A DNA stretch of 6,056 bases from Chloroflexota bacterium (GCA_021813085.1 JAKAMA010000163.1:1-6056), one strand, 5' to 3'; counted from the first letter of the stretch, positions 1 to 5,922 are shown. Notes: generated by a model from the letters alone, not told the origin. A program made the numbers and translations.

Positions 1-239
1 CGGGCGAGATCACGCTGCGCGGGCGCGTGCTGCCGGTGGGCGGGCTCAAGGAGAAGATCCTGGCGGCGCACCGCGCCGGGATCAAGACGTTCGTGCTGCC
101 GAAGCGCAATGAGAAGGACCTCTCCGACGTGCCGGCGGCGGTGCTCCGCGAGCTGCGGTTCGTCTTTGCCGGCGACATGGCCGAGGTGCTGCGCGTGGCG
201 CTCGACGAGCCGTCCGCCAGAACGAGGGGGGAACCGTGA
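1..239 (+). CDS. lon: Lon protease, C-terminal end (5' truncated by window)
   Basis: This is the last 78 codons of an ATP-dependent Lon serine protease, read from base 3 to the TGA at 237-239. Lon is a cytoplasmic hexamer that degrades misfolded and regulatory proteins. The visible piece is the end of the proteolytic (S16) domain. It contains the conserved stretch [19 protein letters not shown], whose first lysine (codon 48-50) corresponds to the Lys of the Ser-Lys catalytic dyad (K722 in E. coli Lon). The following [18 protein letters not shown] also matches the family. The catalytic Ser, the AAA+ module and the N-domain lie outside the window. The tail after the domain is short ([10 protein letters not shown]). 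The stop overlaps the start of the next gene by four bases, so the two are probably co-translated. The family assignment is near certain. Confidence 0.96.
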   Translation, partial: GEITLRGRVLPVGGLKEKILAAHRAGIKTFVLPKRNEKDLSDVPAAVLRELRFVFAGDMAEVLRVALDEPSARTRGEP

Positions 240-739
240 ACTGGATCGATGCGGCCATCGTCATCATCTTCCTGTACTTCATGATCACCGCGTTCTCTGC
301 GGGGTTTGTCCGCGAGATCATCGGCATCGCGTCGGCGGTCCTCGGCATCGTGCTCGCGGGGCTCTTCTACAGCGACATCGGCAGCACCGTCTTCACGAGC
401 ATCGACAGCGTGACGACCCAGAACGTCGTGGGGTTCATGGTGATCCTCGTCGGCGTCTCCCTCGCGGGGCAGATCATCGGGATGCTCACCAAACCCGCGA
501 TCGCCGTGCTCCAGCTCGGCATCTTCGACCAGTTGGCCGGCGCCGCCCTGGGCCTGGTGAAGGCGTTCGTCCTCATCGAGGTCGTACTGATCCTGTTCGT
601 CACCTACCCGCGCTACCACCTCGATCAGCGGATCAAGGACTCGCAATTCGCACCCCGCATGCTCGATGCCGCGCCGCCGCTGCTCAAGATCCTGCCCGAT
701 GTCTTCCACAGCAAGGTCAACCAGTTCACCGGGACATAG
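236..739 (+). CDS. cvpA: CvpA-family inner-membrane protein
   Basis: This encodes a 167-residue integral membrane protein of the CvpA (colicin V production) family. Four hydrophobic segments are visible, at about residues 5-22, 27-45, 63-84 and 100-123. They are followed by a polar C-terminal tail of about 40 residues. The N-terminal [10 protein letters not shown], the [19 protein letters not shown] helix and the segment [20 protein letters not shown] are typical of the family. Length is normal for CvpA (about 160-180). The start is GTG at 236, sharing GTGA with the lon stop, which indicates translational coupling. The molecular function of CvpA is poorly defined; in other bacteria it is linked to envelope homeostasis and colicin V export. 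The family call is good, but the physiological role here is unknown. Confidence 0.85.
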   Translation: MNWIDAAIVIIFLYFMITAFSAGFVREIIGIASAVLGIVLAGLFYSDIGSTVFTSIDSVTTQNVVGFMVILVGVSLAGQIIGMLTKPAIAVLQLGIFDQLAGAALGLVKAFVLIEVVLILFVTYPRYHLDQRIKDSQFAPRMLDAAPPLLKILPDVFHSKVNQFTGT

Positions 740-793
740 CGCCATGCATCGGTAGTGCCTCGCGTCGGCGCGCGCGGAGGCGCTGTCCGAAAC

Positions 794-808
794 GGGACGT
801 TTGGCGGC
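794..808 (+). promoter_or_regulatory. Operator-like motif, copy D1
   Basis: GGGACGTTTGGCGGC shares the GGG-C-TTTGG positions of the window's repeated motif (10 of 15 identical to the best copy at 5923-5937). It lies 22 bp upstream of copy D2, close to two helical turns, so two dimers could bind on the same DNA face. Confidence 0.4.
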
Positions 809-815
809 GCCGTTC

Positions 816-830
816 CCTCCATTTGGCCCG
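816..830 (+). promoter_or_regulatory. Operator-like motif, copy D2
   Basis: The core CCATTTGG is identical to that of the best copy at 5923-5937, and two further C's of the right arm match (10 of 15 overall). The left GGG arm is lost. Its centre is about 28 bp upstream of the possible -10 GATAAC, near -40, a place typical for activators that contact RNA polymerase. Confidence 0.45.
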
Positions 831-874
831 ATCTCTCAGCCGCACTGGTAGATAACACTGTCCCTACTAGCAAA

Positions 875-882
875 AAGGAGGA
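875..882 (+). promoter_or_regulatory. Strong ribosome binding site choosing the TTG start
   Basis: AAAGGAGG at 875-882 sits 8 bases before the TTG at 891. It is a near-consensus Shine-Dalgarno sequence and is the reason for accepting TTG as start. The Tat signal begins a few residues later, as expected for the true N-terminus. Confidence 0.8.
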
Positions 883-890
883 GGCTGACC

Positions 891-1955
891 TTGGAGAACG
901 AGATCCTGAGACGACCCTTGGGCAGGCGCCGGTTCCTGGGCCTGAGTGGCAGTATCGCCGCGGCCGGCGCTGTCGGCGCCGCGTGCGGCTATGGCGCCGG
1001 GAAGAACGTGTATGAAGCCGGCACCGCCACGGCGCTCGCCTCCGGCCCGACGCAGGCGCCGCCCGCGCAGAGCACACCGGCAGCCGCCGCGGGCGCCCGC
1101 CCGAAGGCCAGCGGCAAGCTCGCCACCGTGCGCGACGCCTCGCTGGCGCCCGCGGACACCAACCCGAACAAGACGCTGGTGATCGAGGTCAAGGACGCGG
1201 TCGTCGAGGTGGCGGCCGGCGTGCAGATGAGCACGTGGACGTTCGACGGTCACGTGCCGGGCAACGTCGTCCACGTCCGCCAGGGCGACACCATCAACTT
1301 CACCCTGCGTAACAACGGCACGATGGGGCACTCGATCGACTTCCACGCCGCCGAGACGCCGTGGAACATCAACTACAAGACGATCCTCCCCGGCCAGGAG
1401 TTGAAGTTTGTCTGGAAGGCGAACTTCCCGGGCACGTTCGTCTACCACTGCGGCACGGCCCCCGTCCTGCAGCACATCGGCAACGGCATGTACGGGGCGA
1501 TCGTCGTCGACCCCGCCACGCCGTTCGCGCCGGCGCGCGAATACTGGCTCGAGCAGAGCGAGTTCTACCTGAAGGCGGCCTCACCCTCGGGCTGGGAGGG
1601 CGACCTGACGCGCATGCAGGCCGTCACCCCCGACTTCGTCGTCTTCAACGGCGCCGCGAACCAGTACCAGCAGCAGCCGCTGGCCGCGGCCGTCGGCGAG
1701 CGCATCCGGCTCTACGTCACGAACATCGGGCCGACGCTCTTCTCCGCGTTCCACGTGATCGGCGCGATCTTCGACAAGGTCTACGTCGATGGGAACCCGG
1801 CGAACGTGCTGCGCGGCGTCTCCACCTACACCATCCCGCCGGGCGGCGGCGCGACGTTCGAGCTGGTGATCCCCGAGGCGGGGCAGTACCCCTTTGTCAC
1901 CCACGCCTTCGCCTACACCGGACTGGGCGCCGTCGGCCTGATCGAGGTGAAGTAG
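891..1955 (+). CDS. Tat-exported two-domain multicopper oxidase, NirK-like
   Basis: This 354-residue protein has an N-terminal Tat signal (R12, R13, R14, F15, L16, then a hydrophobic segment to about 31). C32 may make it a Tat lipoprotein, though the lipobox is imperfect. An Ala/Pro/Thr-rich linker spans about residues 45-80, followed by two cupredoxin domains (about 95-207 and 215-354). The ligand pattern fits copper nitrite reductase. Type 1 copper: H147, C187, H195, M200. Type 2 copper: H152, H186, H338. The catalytic Asp is kept as D150 in GHSIDFH. At the position of the second catalytic residue (His255 of Alcaligenes NirK, in GGHGD) this protein has I293 in GAIFD. Nitrite reduction is therefore possible but not assured; related two-domain copper oxidases also exist. 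The gene has its own promoter region and a strong Shine-Dalgarno, and probably stands alone. It acts outside the cytoplasmic membrane. Confidence 0.85.
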   Translation: MENEILRRPLGRRRFLGLSGSIAAAGAVGAACGYGAGKNVYEAGTATALASGPTQAPPAQSTPAAAAGARPKASGKLATVRDASLAPADTNPNKTLVIEVKDAVVEVAAGVQMSTWTFDGHVPGNVVHVRQGDTINFTLRNNGTMGHSIDFHAAETPWNINYKTILPGQELKFVWKANFPGTFVYHCGTAPVLQHIGNGMYGAIVVDPATPFAPAREYWLEQSEFYLKAASPSGWEGDLTRMQAVTPDFVVFNGAANQYQQQPLAAAVGERIRLYVTNIGPTLFSAFHVIGAIFDKVYVDGNPANVLRGVSTYTIPPGGGATFELVIPEAGQYPFVTHAFAYTGLGAVGLIEVK

Positions 1956-1987
1956 CGGCCGCAACAACAGAGGACCTCCATGCAGCG

Positions 1988-2028
1988 GCGGACGCGAGGG
2001 CGCTGGTGCGCCCTCGCGCCGCGTCCGC
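1988..2028 (+). terminator. Strong GC hairpin after the copper oxidase, no T-tract
   Basis: The perfect 10-bp arms GCGAGGGCGC (1994-2003) and GCGCCCTCGC (2008-2017) enclose a TGGT loop. They are extended by GCGGAC (1988-1993) pairing with GTCCGC (2023-2028) across a five-base bulge. It begins 33 bases after the copper-oxidase stop, where a terminator or 3'-end stabiliser is expected. No T-run follows, so it is not a canonical intrinsic terminator. In high-GC genomes such stems often mark transcript 3' ends. Confidence 0.55.
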
Positions 2029-2348
2029 GCCAGAAGCCGGCGCGCCGGGCAGCGTCACGGGGCTGACCCGGCCGGGCCTGGGGACACCTGCCGGGCGGCC
2101 GGGCCCGCCCTCTCGCCGGCGTCCGGCCGCTCGCCATTGCCCACCGCTGCGCGCGTAACGGTAGACGGCGGCTTCGTCGCGCGTTAGCGTGGTGGTCTGA
2201 GAAGCTCGCGTCCGTCGGGGGTGAAGCTCCGTCCCCCATCGGGTAGGAGTGCGGATAGGCGCCGCCCGGATCACGCCATTCGTCCCTTCGCCAACCACCC
2301 GAACGGCACCTGCCCCGAAGGGCAGAGCGAGTGACCATAAGGCCAAGC

Positions 2349-2354
2349 GGGAGG
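2349..2354 (+). promoter_or_regulatory. RBS that sets the GNAT start at 2361
   Basis: GGGAGG at 2349-2354 lies six bases before ATG 2361. The in-frame GTG at 2331 has no such site, and the ATG at 2355 abuts it, so 2361 is preferred. Confidence 0.7.
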
Positions 2355-2360
2355 ATGCCC

Positions 2361-2939
2361 ATGAAGTCCTACGAACTCACCGCCTACCCCAAGCCGATGG
2401 CCCTGAGCGACGGGCGCGAGGTCGTCATCCGCACGCTCGCCGCCGCCGATGCCGACGCACTCCTTCGCTTCTTCCTCGGCCTGCCCGAGCCCGAGCGCTA
2501 CTTTCTGAAGGACGATGTGACCTCGCCCGGACTGATCGCTTCGTGGGCCGAACACCACGACTACGCGCGGGTGCTGCCGCTCGTCGCCGTGTCCGGCGAC
2601 GCGATCGTCGCCGACGCGGTGCTGATCCGCCGCCGCCACGGCGCCTACCGCGACGTGGCCAGCGTGCGCGTCGCCGTCGCACCGGCGTTCCGGGAGCGCG
2701 GGTTGGGTACGGCGCTCCTGCGCGAGCTGTGTGACATCGCCGCCGACGCCGAGCTCGAGCGCGTCACCGCCGAATTCGTCGCCGGCGTCCAGGACGACGC
2801 GATCGCGGCGGCCGAGCACCTCGGCTTCATCCGCGCCGCGACGGTGCACGAGCTGCTGCGCGACGAGCACCGCCGCCCGCACGACCTGGTCATCCTGATG
2901 CTGCCACTCGGCAAGTGGTACCAGTGGGCGCGGTTCTGA
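2361..2939 (+). CDS. GNAT-family N-acetyltransferase
   Basis: This encodes a 192-residue cytoplasmic acetyltransferase expected to use acetyl-CoA. The opening YPKPMALSDGREVVIRTL is the usual first strand of GNAT proteins. Motif A follows at about 102-125: the VRVAVAP strand, then the acetyl-CoA pyrophosphate loop R111-x-x-G114-x-G116. Motif B is the stretch from A148 through G155-F156 (AAEHLGF). Length is normal for a single GNAT domain. No cyclic-nucleotide or CoA-ligase domain is fused to it, unlike some protein lysine acetyltransferases. The substrate cannot be told from sequence; both small molecules and protein lysines are possible. The SDR gene follows after 43 bases on the same strand, suggesting a two-gene unit. 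The start is set by the Shine-Dalgarno at 2349. Confidence 0.87.
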   Translation: MKSYELTAYPKPMALSDGREVVIRTLAAADADALLRFFLGLPEPERYFLKDDVTSPGLIASWAEHHDYARVLPLVAVSGDAIVADAVLIRRRHGAYRDVASVRVAVAPAFRERGLGTALLRELCDIAADAELERVTAEFVAGVQDDAIAAAEHLGFIRAATVHELLRDEHRRPHDLVILMLPLGKWYQWARF

Positions 2940-2970
2940 CCCGCGGATGACGGTGCCGGCGCCGTCCACA

Positions 2971-2977
2971 GGGGAGG
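2971..2977 (+). promoter_or_regulatory. RBS that sets the SDR start at 2983
   Basis: GGGGAGG lies five bases before ATG 2983. The in-frame ATG at 2947 has no Shine-Dalgarno and would add 12 unneeded residues before the first Rossmann strand. Confidence 0.75.
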
Positions 2978-2982
2978 ATGCG

Positions 2983-3789
2983 ATGGAGCCAAGGTACAAG
3001 GACAGCGTGGTCGTCATCACCGGCGGTGGACGCGGCATCGGCCGCGCCATCGCGCTCGAGTTCGCGGGCGAGGGCGCCACCGTGGTGCTCGCCGGACGCC
3101 GCATGGACGCGCTCGAAACCACCGCGCGCGAAGCGGTCACCGCAGGCGGCAACGCCGACGTCGTGCACTGCGACGTCGCGAAGGACGCGCACCTGCACGC
3201 GCTCGTCGGCCACACGATCCGTACGCAGGGCAAGATCGATGTGCTCGTCAACAACGCCGGCGTCGTCGCCGGCGGCCGCCTCGACGAGATCGGCCCGGAC
3301 GACGTGCGGCGCATGGTCGAGGTGAACATCTGGGCCACGATCCGGCTCAGCCAGCTTGCGCTCCCCCACATGCGCGAGGCGGGTGCCGGCACCATCGTCA
3401 ACGTCTCGTCCGTCGCCGGGCGTATCGGCCTGCCGTACTACGCGACGTACTGCGCGAGCAAGTTCGCCCTGCGCGGCTTCAGCGAGGCGCTGCGGCGCGA
3501 GGTGCGTCCCGACGGCATCCACGTCATGGCCGTCTACCCGGGCGGTACCGCAACCGACATGCTCGAAAACGTCGAGTTCGACCGCGTCGGTCTGCCCGTC
3601 GCCACGGCCGAACAGGTCGCGCGCGCCGTGATCCGCGGCGTGCGCCGCCGTCAGCCCGAGGTGTTCGTCGGCGCCGGTGATGCGCTCGTCTCCCGGTGGA
3701 ACGACCTGGCGCCGTGGACCGTCGACCTGGGAGTCGACGCCGTGCGCGAGCGGGTACATCGCGCCGTCGCCAATCAGCGCACGAGCTAG
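2983..3789 (+). CDS. Short-chain dehydrogenase/reductase (classical SDR)
   Basis: This 268-residue NAD(P)-dependent oxidoreductase has a complete set of classical SDR motifs. The dinucleotide-binding TGGGRGIG is at 13-20, NNAG at 90-93, catalytic Ser143 in VSSVAGR, and Tyr156 and Lys160 in YCASK. The usual 13-residue Ser-Tyr spacing is present, and the post-catalytic PG motif is at 186-187. The residues after the second strand (AGRR, 37-40) are basic, which favours NADP(H) over NAD(H). It is likely a soluble cytoplasmic homotetramer or dimer, as is normal for the family. The substrate is unknown; SDR sequence does not reveal it, and the neighbours give no pathway. It follows the GNAT gene closely and converges with the tandem-USP gene. 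Confidence 0.93.
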   Translation: MEPRYKDSVVVITGGGRGIGRAIALEFAGEGATVVLAGRRMDALETTAREAVTAGGNADVVHCDVAKDAHLHALVGHTIRTQGKIDVLVNNAGVVAGGRLDEIGPDDVRRMVEVNIWATIRLSQLALPHMREAGAGTIVNVSSVAGRIGLPYYATYCASKFALRGFSEALRREVRPDGIHVMAVYPGGTATDMLENVEFDRVGLPVATAEQVARAVIRGVRRRQPEVFVGAGDALVSRWNDLAPWTVDLGVDAVRERVHRAVANQRTS

Positions 3790-3810
3790 CCGTGCGCCGG
3801 TCGCGCGCGC

Positions 3811-4746
3811 CTACGCCGGTTCCGTGGCCTTTCTCGCCGCCTCGCGCGCGGCGATCTCGGCGTCTTCCGGCCGCACGAGCAGCACCGGCGCACGCGACTG
3901 CAACATCCTGTCCGCCGTGCTGCCGAGCACCGTCCGCGCCAGCCCCTCGCGCCCGTGCGTCGACATCACCACGAGGTCGATGCGCTCGCTCTCGATGAAG
4001 TCGATCAGTTTGTCAGCCGGCTCGCCACGCTCGACATGCGTGTCGACCGCGCCGCCGAGCGCGGCCGCCTGCCGCTCCATGTAGGCCAGCGCGTCGGATT
4101 CGAGCGCTTCGTCGATGGATGGCACGTACGTCTCGGCCGCCGTATACGGGTACATCTGCACGGCCCACGGCACGACGCGCATGAGGCTGAGCCGGGCGCC
4201 GAGCGCCCGCGTCAGCTCCGTCGCGACCGGCAGCGCCGCCTCCGCGAACGCGGAGCCATGGAGCGGCACGAGCACGCGTGAGAACGACGGACGGTCGCCC
4301 GCCCGCTCGAGCGCGTGCGGCCCGACGGCCAGCACCGGCACGCGAGACGCCGCAACGACGTGCGACAGGTTACTTCCGTACGCCCAGCGGCGGATCCCCG
4401 CCCGTCCGTGCGTCGCCACCACGATCATCCGCGCGCCGACCTCATCGGCGGCCCGCACGATCTCGTCCGACGCCTCGCCCGGCCGGATGACGATGCGCGT
4501 TTCGGGATGTTGCAGCCGGTCTCGCACGCGATCGAGATACGCCGTGTAATGCGCGCTGGCCGACTCGTCGAGCTGCACGACGAGGTCGGGAAAGCGCTTC
4601 CCGAGTTCGCCTGCTGTCCCCTCCCAGATCGTGATCAGCACCAGGTGGGTGCGCAGCGCATGCGCGATCGCCGACGCATACGGCAGCGCGCCTTCCGCCA
4701 GCTCCGAGCCATCGAGCGGTACCAGGATCGGTCCGTGGTGTTCCAT
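3811..4746 (-). CDS. Tandem universal stress protein (two UspA domains)
   Basis: This 311-residue cytoplasmic protein is made of two UspA domains, about residues 5-142 and 157-293, with a short charged tail. Both domains open with the family's first strand (ILVPLDGS at 7-14 and VLVPLHGS at 158-165). Both carry the ATP-loop pattern HG-x9-GS: H113-G114 to G124-S125, and H264-G265 to G275-S276. The first Gly of the G-2x-G-9x-G(S/T) consensus is Ala111 in domain 1 and Ser262 in domain 2. In domain 2 the conserved Asp of VPLDGS is His163, so its nucleotide binding may differ. Tandem USPs of this size are known to bind ATP and to affect growth arrest and stress survival. The start ATG (4744-4746) has a GAGGAGGAGG Shine-Dalgarno at 4751-4760. 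It lies downstream of, and co-directional with, the LOG remnant. Confidence 0.94.
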   Translation of the reverse strand: MEHHGPILVPLDGSELAEGALPYASAIAHALRTHLVLITIWEGTAGELGKRFPDLVVQLDESASAHYTAYLDRVRDRLQHPETRIVIRPGEASDEIVRAADEVGARMIVVATHGRAGIRRWAYGSNLSHVVAASRVPVLAVGPHALERAGDRPSFSRVLVPLHGSAFAEAALPVATELTRALGARLSLMRVVPWAVQMYPYTAAETYVPSIDEALESDALAYMERQAAALGGAVDTHVERGEPADKLIDFIESERIDLVVMSTHGREGLARTVLGSTADRMLQSRAPVLLVRPEDAEIAAREAARKATEPA

Positions 4747-4817
4747 CGTCCCTCCTCCTCTCGTCTACAAGCGTAACCGGGGCTCGTCGCAAAAGGATGG
4801 CCCGAGACGCCTGGAAC

Positions 4818-5117
4818 TCAGCACGAGGTCCTTCGGATCCGGCAGGAGCCGCCGCGCGTGAACCCGGCACCGGCGAGCTCCCGTCCCGCCTGCCGCGGCA
4901 GCACGCAGTACGGGTGGTCTTCGGGGAGGCGCGCCGAGCCGAACATCGTCACGCACTGCCCGACGAAGTGCAGCGTCCGGAATCCCCGGATGAACTCGAC
5001 ACAGATGCCCACCGCGTGCCAGAACTCGCGCTGGCGCGCCCGCGGCCCCTCCAGAAAGACCCGCTCGTCGCCGCTCGCCGCAGCCTTGCCCCACTGCGTC
5101 CCGTCCGTCGCGGTCAT
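4818..5117 (-). pseudogene. LOG-family (TIGR00730-type) gene remnant, N-terminal part only
   Basis: This open frame of 99 codons starts at ATG 5115-5117. Residues about 23-87 match the N-terminal region of long LOG-family Rossmann proteins (the former 'lysine decarboxylase-like' group, which includes nucleotide 5'-monophosphate phosphoribohydrolases). Typical features are GPRARQREF, the segment FIRGFRTLHFVG and the strand CVTMFGSAR followed by EDHPY. Full-length members continue AGF-x-V-x-TGGGPGIMEAAN and later PGGxGTxxE, with a total of about 200 to 300 residues. Here homology stops right after AGAGFT (about base 4857). The frame then ends in unrelated sequence at 4818, so the nucleotide-binding loop and catalytic motif are absent. 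No continuation is seen in the other frames before the USP start. It is most likely a deletion remnant. An expressed short protein is less likely. Confidence 0.72.
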
Positions 5118-5149
5118 CTCACCTCATCGCTGCCACGCGCGCCCGCAGT

Positions 5150-5169
5150 GTACGACCGGCCGGCCGTAC
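5150..5169. repeat. 20-bp near-perfect palindrome
   Basis: GTACGACCGGCCGGCCGTAC reads the same on both strands except for one mismatched pair (positions 6 and 15). It sits 33 bp upstream of the LOG-remnant start and may be an operator or a cruciform-prone site. Confidence 0.5.
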
Positions 5170-5229
5170 GGACGACACGCCGCCATGTCCGCTGCCTTCT
5201 CCTCGTAGGCTGGCCGGCCCCGTCCGATG

Positions 5230-5244
5230 GGGCCGTTTGGTACC
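5230..5244 (+). promoter_or_regulatory. Operator-like motif, copy C
   Basis: GGGCCGTTTGGTACC is identical to the best copy (5923-5937) at 13 of 15 positions. Because the motif is near-palindromic and placed in a divergent region, it could serve both the single USP gene and the LOG-remnant/tandem-USP unit. Confidence 0.55.
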
Positions 5245-5318
5245 CTGATCCCTGCCGGATGGCCAATGGAAGGCCTCCCCGATGGCTCGACACTGGTGGT
5301 ACGAGATGATGATCGATT

Positions 5319-5323
5319 GGAGG
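5319..5323 (+). promoter_or_regulatory. RBS that sets the single-domain USP start at 5329
   Basis: GGAGG lies five bases before ATG 5329. The frame stays open back to an ATG at 5227. That start lacks a Shine-Dalgarno, falls inside the operator region and would add 34 residues not found in USP domains. Confidence 0.75.
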
Positions 5324-5328
5324 CCGAC

Positions 5329-5865
5329 ATGAAGGTCATGGCCACGTTCGACGGCTCCGCGTTCGCCGAATCCACCATCCCGCTCCTGCTCGAGATCGCA
5401 CGGCTCCCCGACGTCGAGTTCCGGCTCGTCAGCTTCGCCAGCGAACCCCACGGCCGCGCACGCACCTCGCGCCAGCCGATGCCGGTCGCGGCCACGGTCA
5501 TGAGCGGCGCCTCCGTCGTCGTGCCGCGCCCTCCCACGCCCATCGCGGAGACGAAAGCACAGGCGACCGAGCGCACCATCACCGAGGTCAAGGAGTACCT
5601 GGACGAGATCGCGGCCCGCTTTCCGTCCACCGTCGAGGTGCGCACCGAAGCCCACGTGGGCAACGATCCGGGCGCCGCGATCGTACAGTGGGCGATCGCC
5701 GAACATCCCGCGGTCATCGTCATGGCGACGCACGGCCGGGCGGGCCTGTCGCGGGCGCTCTTCAGCGCGACGACCGAGCAGGTCGTGCGGTCCGGCGTCG
5801 CGCCGGTGCTGCTCGTCCACCCCGAACACGGCAGCGGGCACGCACAGGGGTCCGACGAGACCTAA
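5329..5865 (+). CDS. Single-domain universal stress protein with degenerate ATP loop
   Basis: This 178-residue cytoplasmic protein has one UspA domain. It opens with KVMATFDGSAFAE (first strand plus the Asp8-Gly9-Ser10 that usually meets nucleotide). An insert-like Pro/Ala-rich stretch lies at about 43-72. The segment VIVMATHGRAGLSRALF (129-145) is followed by S146-A147 where the ATP-binding consensus has G-(S/T). The last strand is PVLLVHPE. The first Gly of the consensus is also changed (Ala133). ATP binding through the usual phosphate loop is therefore doubtful, and the protein may belong to the non-ATP-binding UspA type. The control region upstream carries operator-like copy C. The gene is divergent from the tandem-USP unit, so the two USPs may be co-regulated. 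Its function beyond stress response cannot be told. Confidence 0.9.
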   Translation: MKVMATFDGSAFAESTIPLLLEIARLPDVEFRLVSFASEPHGRARTSRQPMPVAATVMSGASVVVPRPPTPIAETKAQATERTITEVKEYLDEIAARFPSTVEVRTEAHVGNDPGAAIVQWAIAEHPAVIVMATHGRAGLSRALFSATTEQVVRSGVAPVLLVHPEHGSGHAQGSDET

Positions 5866-5922
5866 GCCGCCACGTGGGGCCCGCGCCCGCAGCATCGCGT
5901 CGGCCACACATCTTACGGGGCA

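Larger units (their letters stand above)
740..890 (+). promoter_or_regulatory. Control region upstream of the copper oxidase
   Basis: This is a 151-bp gap between cvpA and the copper oxidase. It holds two copies of a CRTTTGG core, both on the + strand (CGTTTGG at 798-804 and CATTTGG at 820-826), 22 bp apart. A possible -10 element, GATAAC, lies at 851-856, about 28 bp downstream of the second core. No convincing -35 hexamer is seen at the normal distance, which would fit an activator-dependent promoter with the motif near -40. The promoter position is inferred; the motif copies are read directly. Confidence 0.5.
1956..2360. other. Long non-coding stretch between copper oxidase and GNAT gene
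   Basis: These 405 bases carry no supportable protein gene. They hold a strong GC hairpin (1988-2028), a second GC-rich inverted repeat (GGGCGG/CCGCCC around 2094-2112), two imperfect direct repeats beginning GAAGCTC (2201 and 2223, 22 bp apart), and a five-bp stem with CGAA loop (2311-2324). Possible degenerate operator copies occur at 2275-2286 and 2295-2309. CATAAG at 2336-2341 could be a -10 element, but this would give a very short leader for the GNAT gene. An unannotated small RNA is conceivable, but nothing in the sequence identifies one. Confidence 0.5.
5118..5328. promoter_or_regulatory. Divergent control region between LOG remnant/tandem USP and single USP
   Basis: These 211 bp separate genes pointing away from each other, so promoters for both directions should lie here. 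The region contains operator-like copy C (5230-5244), a GGCCCC/GGGGCC inverted repeat overlapping it (5216-5221 with 5229-5234), and a near-perfect 20-bp palindrome at 5150-5169. On the minus strand, TACGAG at 5208-5203 lies about 29 bp from the centre of copy C and could be a weak -10. No clear -10 is seen for the + direction. Confidence 0.5.

Noticed and set aside
485..495. Another TTTGG core on the minus strand within cvpA (CACCAAACCC)
   Set aside because: It lacks the C[A/G] before TTTGG and the flanking arms, and lies in conserved coding sequence.
757..781. GCCTC/GAGGC inverted repeat after cvpA as a terminator
   Set aside because: It has only a five-bp outer stem, the inner bases do not pair in register, and no T-run follows.
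1980..2066. Small open frame of 28 codons after the copper oxidase, with a modest AGAGG upstream
   Set aside because: It consists largely of the GC hairpin, its product is an Arg/Ala/Pro-rich string, and no family is recognisable. The hairpin explains the sequence better.
1361..2158. Plus-strand open frame overlapping the copper oxidase and the non-coding stretch
   Set aside because: It is a frame-shifted reading of the copper oxidase, arginine-rich and without a ribosome site. The real frame carries all the copper ligands.
2271..3401. Long minus-strand open frame (376 codons) opposite the GNAT and SDR genes
   Set aside because: It lies antisense to two genes with complete family motifs. 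Its translation shows no recognisable domain. Long spurious frames are usual at this GC content.
5227..5328. N-terminal extension of the single-domain USP from ATG 5227
   Set aside because: There is no Shine-Dalgarno, the first bases overlap the operator-like motif, and USP domains begin at the MKVMATFDGS strand. GGAGG points to ATG 5329.
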